Source: Rhizophagus clarus (taxonomy: Eukaryota; Glomeromycota; Glomeromycetes; Glomerales; Glomeraceae). Taken from it: a stretch of 64,000 nt of DNA. The stretch is taken from contig BLAL01000242.1 of assembly GCA_015698045.1 (NCBI GenBank), positions 1,431,001 to 1,495,000 on the forward strand, given 5' to 3'. A program made the position numbers and the translations under genes. The notes beneath the pieces are model-generated. The model ran no database searches. It was not told where the DNA came from and saw nothing but the letters and a program-made list of their open reading frames with translations. Shown here piece after piece: positions 58,777-64,000 of this stretch (within the stretch, counting starts at the first letter, position 1; every line of letters starts with the position of its first letter).

Positions 58777-59631
58777 AAAGAAATTATAATGTTCTTATTG
58801 TTTTTCGTTTATATTCGGTTAATTGAAATCTTTTATCAAAATTATAAAAGTTTCTATGATAGTAGATCAAATCTGCATAGCAGGTCCGGTCCGTTATGAA
58901 TTAAATTCTGTCATGACATGCGGTTCCAATGACCTGAATGTGCACCCCCTGTTTAAAGTGTCCTAATTATTTTGTTTTCTTAATAGTCTATATTTGAAGT
59001 CTTCTTCTGCTCTACGGATAGGGAAAAGCATTATCAAAATCCACATTTTTATTAGGGGAGTATCAGGAAGAGAGCTGAGAAGGAGCTATTTCTCATCAGG
59101 TGTTTGAGCATGGGTGTGTACGATGGTGGGGCATGAAAACAATCCTAGAGATGGGCGGGCCAGATCAGAATTTGTTCTACTGATTGCAAAAAAAGGAATA
59201 TATAATGGCAGCACTACATATAATTTAATTTCAATATAGTTATTATAAATCTTACATTTTATTGATTTCACGATTGTGAATTTTTTTCGATATATAACAC
59301 TGCTAAATAAATTAAAATTTTTCTTCAGGAAATGTGCAGTGTGACGCTCGCTTTGGACGTTCAACAGTCCTCATTACCTAAATAATTGAACGAATTTTAA
59401 ACGACTTGTTCAGAATACTTGTAAAGAATTTAGATCACATCACGTTCAACAGTCGTAAAATTTTTGGATCCACAATAACGAAAAGTTAAAAACGAGTACA
59501 GCATATCATTTAATTATAAAAAATTTATTATATATATTTTAAAAATATACACTGTATTTCAAAGGATAAATACATAATTGTTTAAACAATATATTATAAA
59601 TTATAACTAAAAAAAAAATGGGTAATGTCAA
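58777..59631. other. 3' flank of kinase gene, no gene seen
   Basis: A 92-codon minus-strand frame (59086-59364) lies in a slightly GC-richer patch but has no recognisable motif. Otherwise AT-rich. Confidence 0.4.
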
Positions 59632-62118
59632 TCAGATTTCACATTCTAAACAATCAGATTTAAGATTATCATTATTCTTACTATCATATATGATAAGATT
59701 TTCCGTATAAGGATTTAGTATTTGTGACACATTACTGGCTTGTGGATGATTAGTTGATTCATTTTCAGTAGATGAAATAATTGAAATATGTGCCTTTCTA
59801 TACTCTTCTGCTTCATTAATTTGCTTTTTAATCTCACGATATTGTTGTGCTTTTTCAACTGATGAAATATCTGAAAAATCTAATTCACCATACATATATA
59901 CATCATGAAATAAAAGAAGTAATTCTTCTATTTCAGAAGCGCTTGGCCTAATATCTGCATTAGAATCCCAGCATCTTTCCATTAAGTCGATATAACACCT
60001 TGGTGCTTCTGATTCCTTGATTTCAGGTCTAATTCCATCACATATGCTTAATGCTAAACCTTCATCATGAGCACAATCGGCTAAAGGTCGTTTACCGGTT
60101 GCAGCAAAATACATAATCATACCAAAGCTATATATATCTGATGCTTTAGTATAAGGATTTCCTCTTAACACTTCAGGAGCTACAAAAGGCATAACTCCAT
60201 AAATTTTTGTATTATCTATATTACCAATTTCTCCAGATAATCCCATATCAGAAATAAATGCACTAGTGTCGTAAGAAATATCTTTAAATAATATATTTCC
60301 TATATGAAAATCGCAATGAACCATTTGTTTTTGATGAATTTCTTTAAGACCACTAATAATATCACGTACAACAACTATTTTTGTCAACCAATCAAAATCT
60401 TCATAATTTTTCTTTAACCAATAATCAAAACTTCTACCTTCTGCATATTCAAGAACCATAATAAAATCTTTAGTAATTGGATTTTGAGATATCCCATGTG
60501 TTTTAAGAATACTAGCACTAAACATACTAGTTCTCATTGAATATGCTTTAATCTATTCATAATAACATTTTAAAAATATATAAAAGTATGCTGTTAATAA
60601 TTAATTATGTAAAGAAAGTATTATTTGCGAAAAAATTTCATACCTCATTTAAAAATTCATTTGAGAGATTCTGCGAATTAAATAAACACTTCAAAGCAAC
60701 CTTTGTACCTGATTTTCTTACAAATTCTTTTTTAATCAAGTAATCATAATTTAATGGACCATCTTTCCATATTGCTGAATATACGGTAGCAAAACCACCT
60801 TTACCTATTATTGTAACATCCTCAAATTGATCGTATGGGACCCATTCAAATATTATATCATTATAAGATTTAATTCTTGATTGCATTCCTTGAATTAAAT
60901 TATCAATTTTTTCAATCCCACTGGTAGAATTTTTTAAATGATTTATTAAACATGGTTTACACCATTTATAATTTGCATCAGTTTGATTTATGTATTGTTC
61001 GCCACATTTTTCACAATGTCCACTTTGAAAAACAATGATATATTCTTTCGTATCTGGATTTTGAGTTATTCCATATACATTTAGATGATTATTCTTAACC
61101 TATAAAACATATGGAAAAAAAAATTATTCTATTTCATGCTAAAAAAAAAAAAATCATGTTTAAAATTAAAACTATAAAGAAATATCATACCTCATTTAGA
61201 AAATCATTAGTGATATTTTGTGAATTATATGGACATTTTAATGTGACTTGTTTATTTGAAACTCTCGACCATTTTTCTTTATAGTAATCATGACATAATG
61301 GACCTTCATTCCATGTTGCTAAATACACCGTGGCAGACTCTCCTTTGCGTATTTCTTTAACTTCATTAAATTGATTGTATGGTATCCATTCAAATATATT
61401 ATCTTTGTAATGATTGATTTTTAAATGCATTTCTTGAATTAATTTATCAATCATTTCGTTCCCACTGTTCCAGTTTAAAATTAAATTTTTTTTAAGATAA
61501 TATAGTTGACATGATCTACACCATTTTTTAAATACATATTTTTCACCGCAATTATTACAATAATTGTCTTGAAGAACCATGATATAATCTTTTGTATCTG
61601 GATTTTGGGATATTCCATAAGTTTCAGGATTTTTACGTATCTAATAATAAAAAATTAACTGTTATTATATAATATGAAATTTATTATTAGTTCCAATTTA
61701 AATTTAAAAATTTTTATACCTCATTAAGAAGATATTCATTAGTGATATTTTGCGAATTACATAAACGTTTTAAAGCAATTTTTTTATTTTGATCCCTTGT
61801 ATATACAAGTTCAATATCATCATAATATAATGGACCATCCTTCCATACTGCTATAGCAAAACCATTTTCCCCTATTTTTTTAATATCATCAAATTGATTA
61901 TATGGTATCCATTCAAATATTATATTAGTATAATTATTAATATTCAATTGAATTTCTTGAACAAATTTATCAATCATTTCATTTCCACTAGTCCAATTTG
62001 CAAAATTATTTTTAAAATAATTTATACTACATGATTTACACCATTCATTTTCATAATATCCATCAAGATAACGTTCTCCACATTCTTTGCACTGCCCAAG
62101 GTCGGTTTGAGATAACAT
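59632..62118 (-). CDS. TKL-like protein kinase with three tandem N-lobe cassettes
   Basis: Four exons: 62118-61720, 61640-61191, 61099-60644, 60552-59632; introns of 79, 91 and 91 bp, all GT-AG and phase 0; predicted 741 aa. The ATG is the first after an in-frame TAG. Exons 1-3 each encode two CxxC pairs (10/13 and 27/30 in exon 1; 161/164 and 174/177 in exon 2; 312/315 and 330/333 in exon 3), an SGNEMIDK-type helix, FEW(I/V)PY.QF and a kinase N-lobe. Only exon 3 has an intact P-loop (GKGGFATV, 382-389) with Lys420; exons 1 and 2 read GENGFAIAV and RKGESATVY. Exon 4 is the C-lobe: HCD (Asp516), Asn521, DMG (537-539), APE (560-562). It is probably an active cytosolic Ser/Thr or Tyr-like kinase. 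Substrate unknown. Confidence 0.85.
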
Positions 62119-64000
62119 TATTATTAAAAAACGCTAAATTTCTTTGGGAAAAATCTTAAAAGTAGTAAAACGCCAAATGATGATCATTATTTCCTAAATT
62201 CAATTTAAAAAAGAAAAAATGTAAATGGTTTGCAGATCATTATTTAGGCCCCTTAAAACATATTAATAATTTGATTCTTATAATTGCGGACATTGTTGTC
62301 ACAAATTTGCCACTTGTTTAAATAAAATTTATAAATTTGTAAATAGCTAATGTAAATATTTTTAAATAGCTTGTATAAAATGTAAGTGAAAACATTTAAT
62401 GACTTAAATAATATTTTCTTTGAATTGTCAGTTAGAGAAAGGGTTTTCCTACGAGAGCTTTTTATCAAATGTTACATTTTGTCACCTTTATTACAACCTT
62501 ATAAATATAAATGTAAGCTTATAATGTGAATGTGATAAAATAAGTATATAAACAGATTAGTGAATAATTGGATAATCTAGTTTTAGTTATCTTAGTAATG
62601 TCACTTATTCAAGTTTTTATAGATACTTATGATAATATATTTATTTCATTTTCATCTGATTATTAATATTTCATAGCAAGTTCAATAGATTCATAATTGG
62701 CAGTTATTTTTATGATCATAAATGAATTGTACTACTTTAGATTAAGAAATAAATAATTATTTGTCTTACTATAATTTGTGACTAATATCGAATATATTTT
62801 GGCATTTGTCATTTGGATCATTTGCGAAATGTTAGTTATTTTTTGTATTTTTTAACAAAAAAAAAAAATTAATTAGACATTTCTAGTTATTTCTTATAAT
62901 TCTAATTACTCAGATAAAATATGATTCACTAACATATAAAAGTTTGTCATATATATATATATGAAATGAAGAATAATTAATCGATTTTTAAAAAACAATA
63001 TATATATATATATATATATATAAAGCAGACGTGAGACATCAAATAAAAAAAGGTCTAAAATATTCATATTATAAAAATCCAATCTTCGAAAACAGTCAAG
63101 ACAATTTTTTGATGGTAGGTATATTCAAAGTGTGTGCGAGATGAATTCTCCCGTCTGTTGATGTAAATTGCCTATTTAGCTTTCACGACCTATTAATACA
63201 ACAAATTATAGGGACTAATAATGAAATGAAACAAAAAAGAAAATAAAAACGAAGATAAAGGTAATTTAATAAAGCCAAATTAACTAAATTTGATGAAATT
63301 CAACTCTTTATTCTCTCATTTTATGTAGTCGTTCACAAGTTCAAAAAACCCGGCTATTTTCGATCTCATCGTTTCTTGTATTTATCCAACCAAATTTACT
63401 TTTTTTATTATCAATCAATTATCTTGTACTTTTATTTGCCTAAAATAAAAAAAATTAATTAAATTAAATTAATCCATTAATTTTTTCAACACATTTCTTT
63501 CTTCACACTTTTCCACATTTATCCAATAATCTACAAATATCTTATCAATAAAAAATCCAATTACATCACATACTCTAAGATCATAATTATATTCATCTCT
63601 TTAAATTAAGTCCTTTATCAAATTTAAAATTAATTCTTATATATTAACATTATCTATCCATCATTTCCATATTTTATTTATCTGTACTTGATAAAAAATT
63701 TCTAATAAAATATTAGTAATATATGTAGTAAATAAAATCAACCCATAATAAAAAATTTTATACTATCTTACCTATATTTATATTATTTAATATTAGTTAT
63801 TATTATTTTCAATTTTCATCACCAATAAAGAATAAGAAAATCATATCATAATTTAGAATATTAAAAATCTTAAACTAAATCCAATACTTCATATTATCCA
63901 TCTATCATTTTTCCATTTAATTCTTATTTATTTAACAATAAAAATATAAGCAAATTAAGCAATAAAATAAAATCAGATCACATACATTGCACTTGTATTA
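62119..64000. other. upstream flank of kinase gene, no gene seen
   Basis: AT-rich to the window end. AACGCCAAATGATGATCATT at 62169-62188 resembles the F-box upstream motif but is in the reverse orientation relative to the kinase. AT microsatellites lie at about 62948-62963 and 62999-63022. The 71-codon frame at 62253-62468 has no features. Confidence 0.45.

Noticed and set aside
62771..62845. CATTTGTCATTTGGATCATTTG resembling the subterminal words of the 47.2-kb MITE
   Set aside because: Only one short block is similar; no terminal repeats or duplication are present.

Overview
The window reads as nuclear DNA of an arbuscular mycorrhizal fungus (Glomeromycotina, most likely Rhizophagus). The evidence is a strongly AT-rich background full of homopolymer tracts, short GT-AG introns of about 80-100 bp, an expanded family of F-box/LRR-like proteins, and at the right end a TKL-type kinase with the Zn-knuckle, 'SGNEMIDK', 'FEWIPYNQF' and 'GKGGFATVY' sequences that I associate with the expanded Glomeraceae kinases. 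The species assignment is recognition from memory, not a database match.

Layout. 0-3.8 kb: a lysine-rich coding relic, a large palindromic element with a second element nested inside it, and a foldback element. 3.9-12 kb: two intronless F-box genes separated by repeat-bearing intergenic DNA. 12.4-16.4 kb: a dense run of small transposable elements (hAT-like, pogo-like, an 8-bp-TSD element with tandem-motif arms, TA-flanked MITEs), one of them carrying a nested retroposon. 16.8-18.3 kb: an intact three-exon FAD-dependent monooxygenase. 22.5-22.7 kb: a two-exon gene for a 41-residue secreted peptide precursor with a Kex2-type site. 26-33 kb: three F-box genes. 39.6-50.7 kb: three more F-box genes, with MITEs between them. 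53.7-58.8 kb: decayed retroelement or recombinase fragments, two MITEs and a 51-bp minisatellite. 59.6-62.1 kb: a four-exon kinase gene in which the N-lobe exon occurs three times. The rest is AT-rich DNA where I see no gene.

The eight F-box genes are the dominant content. Seven are one clade (F-box followed by LRR-like leucine repeats, about 530-570 aa) and one is a shorter member of a second subfamily. They are scattered in both orientations rather than in a head-to-tail array. Four of them share a 17-20 bp sequence 100-150 bp upstream of the ATG, which suggests co-inherited or shared regulation. F-box proteins normally present substrates to an SCF ubiquitin ligase, so this cluster probably supplies diversified substrate receptors.

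The observations I rate highest are the shared F-box upstream motif, the kinase with three phase-compatible N-lobe cassettes, and the mini-secreted peptide gene. Next come the tandem-motif-armed element family with a clean 8-bp target duplication and the nested insertions that allow empty-site reconstruction.
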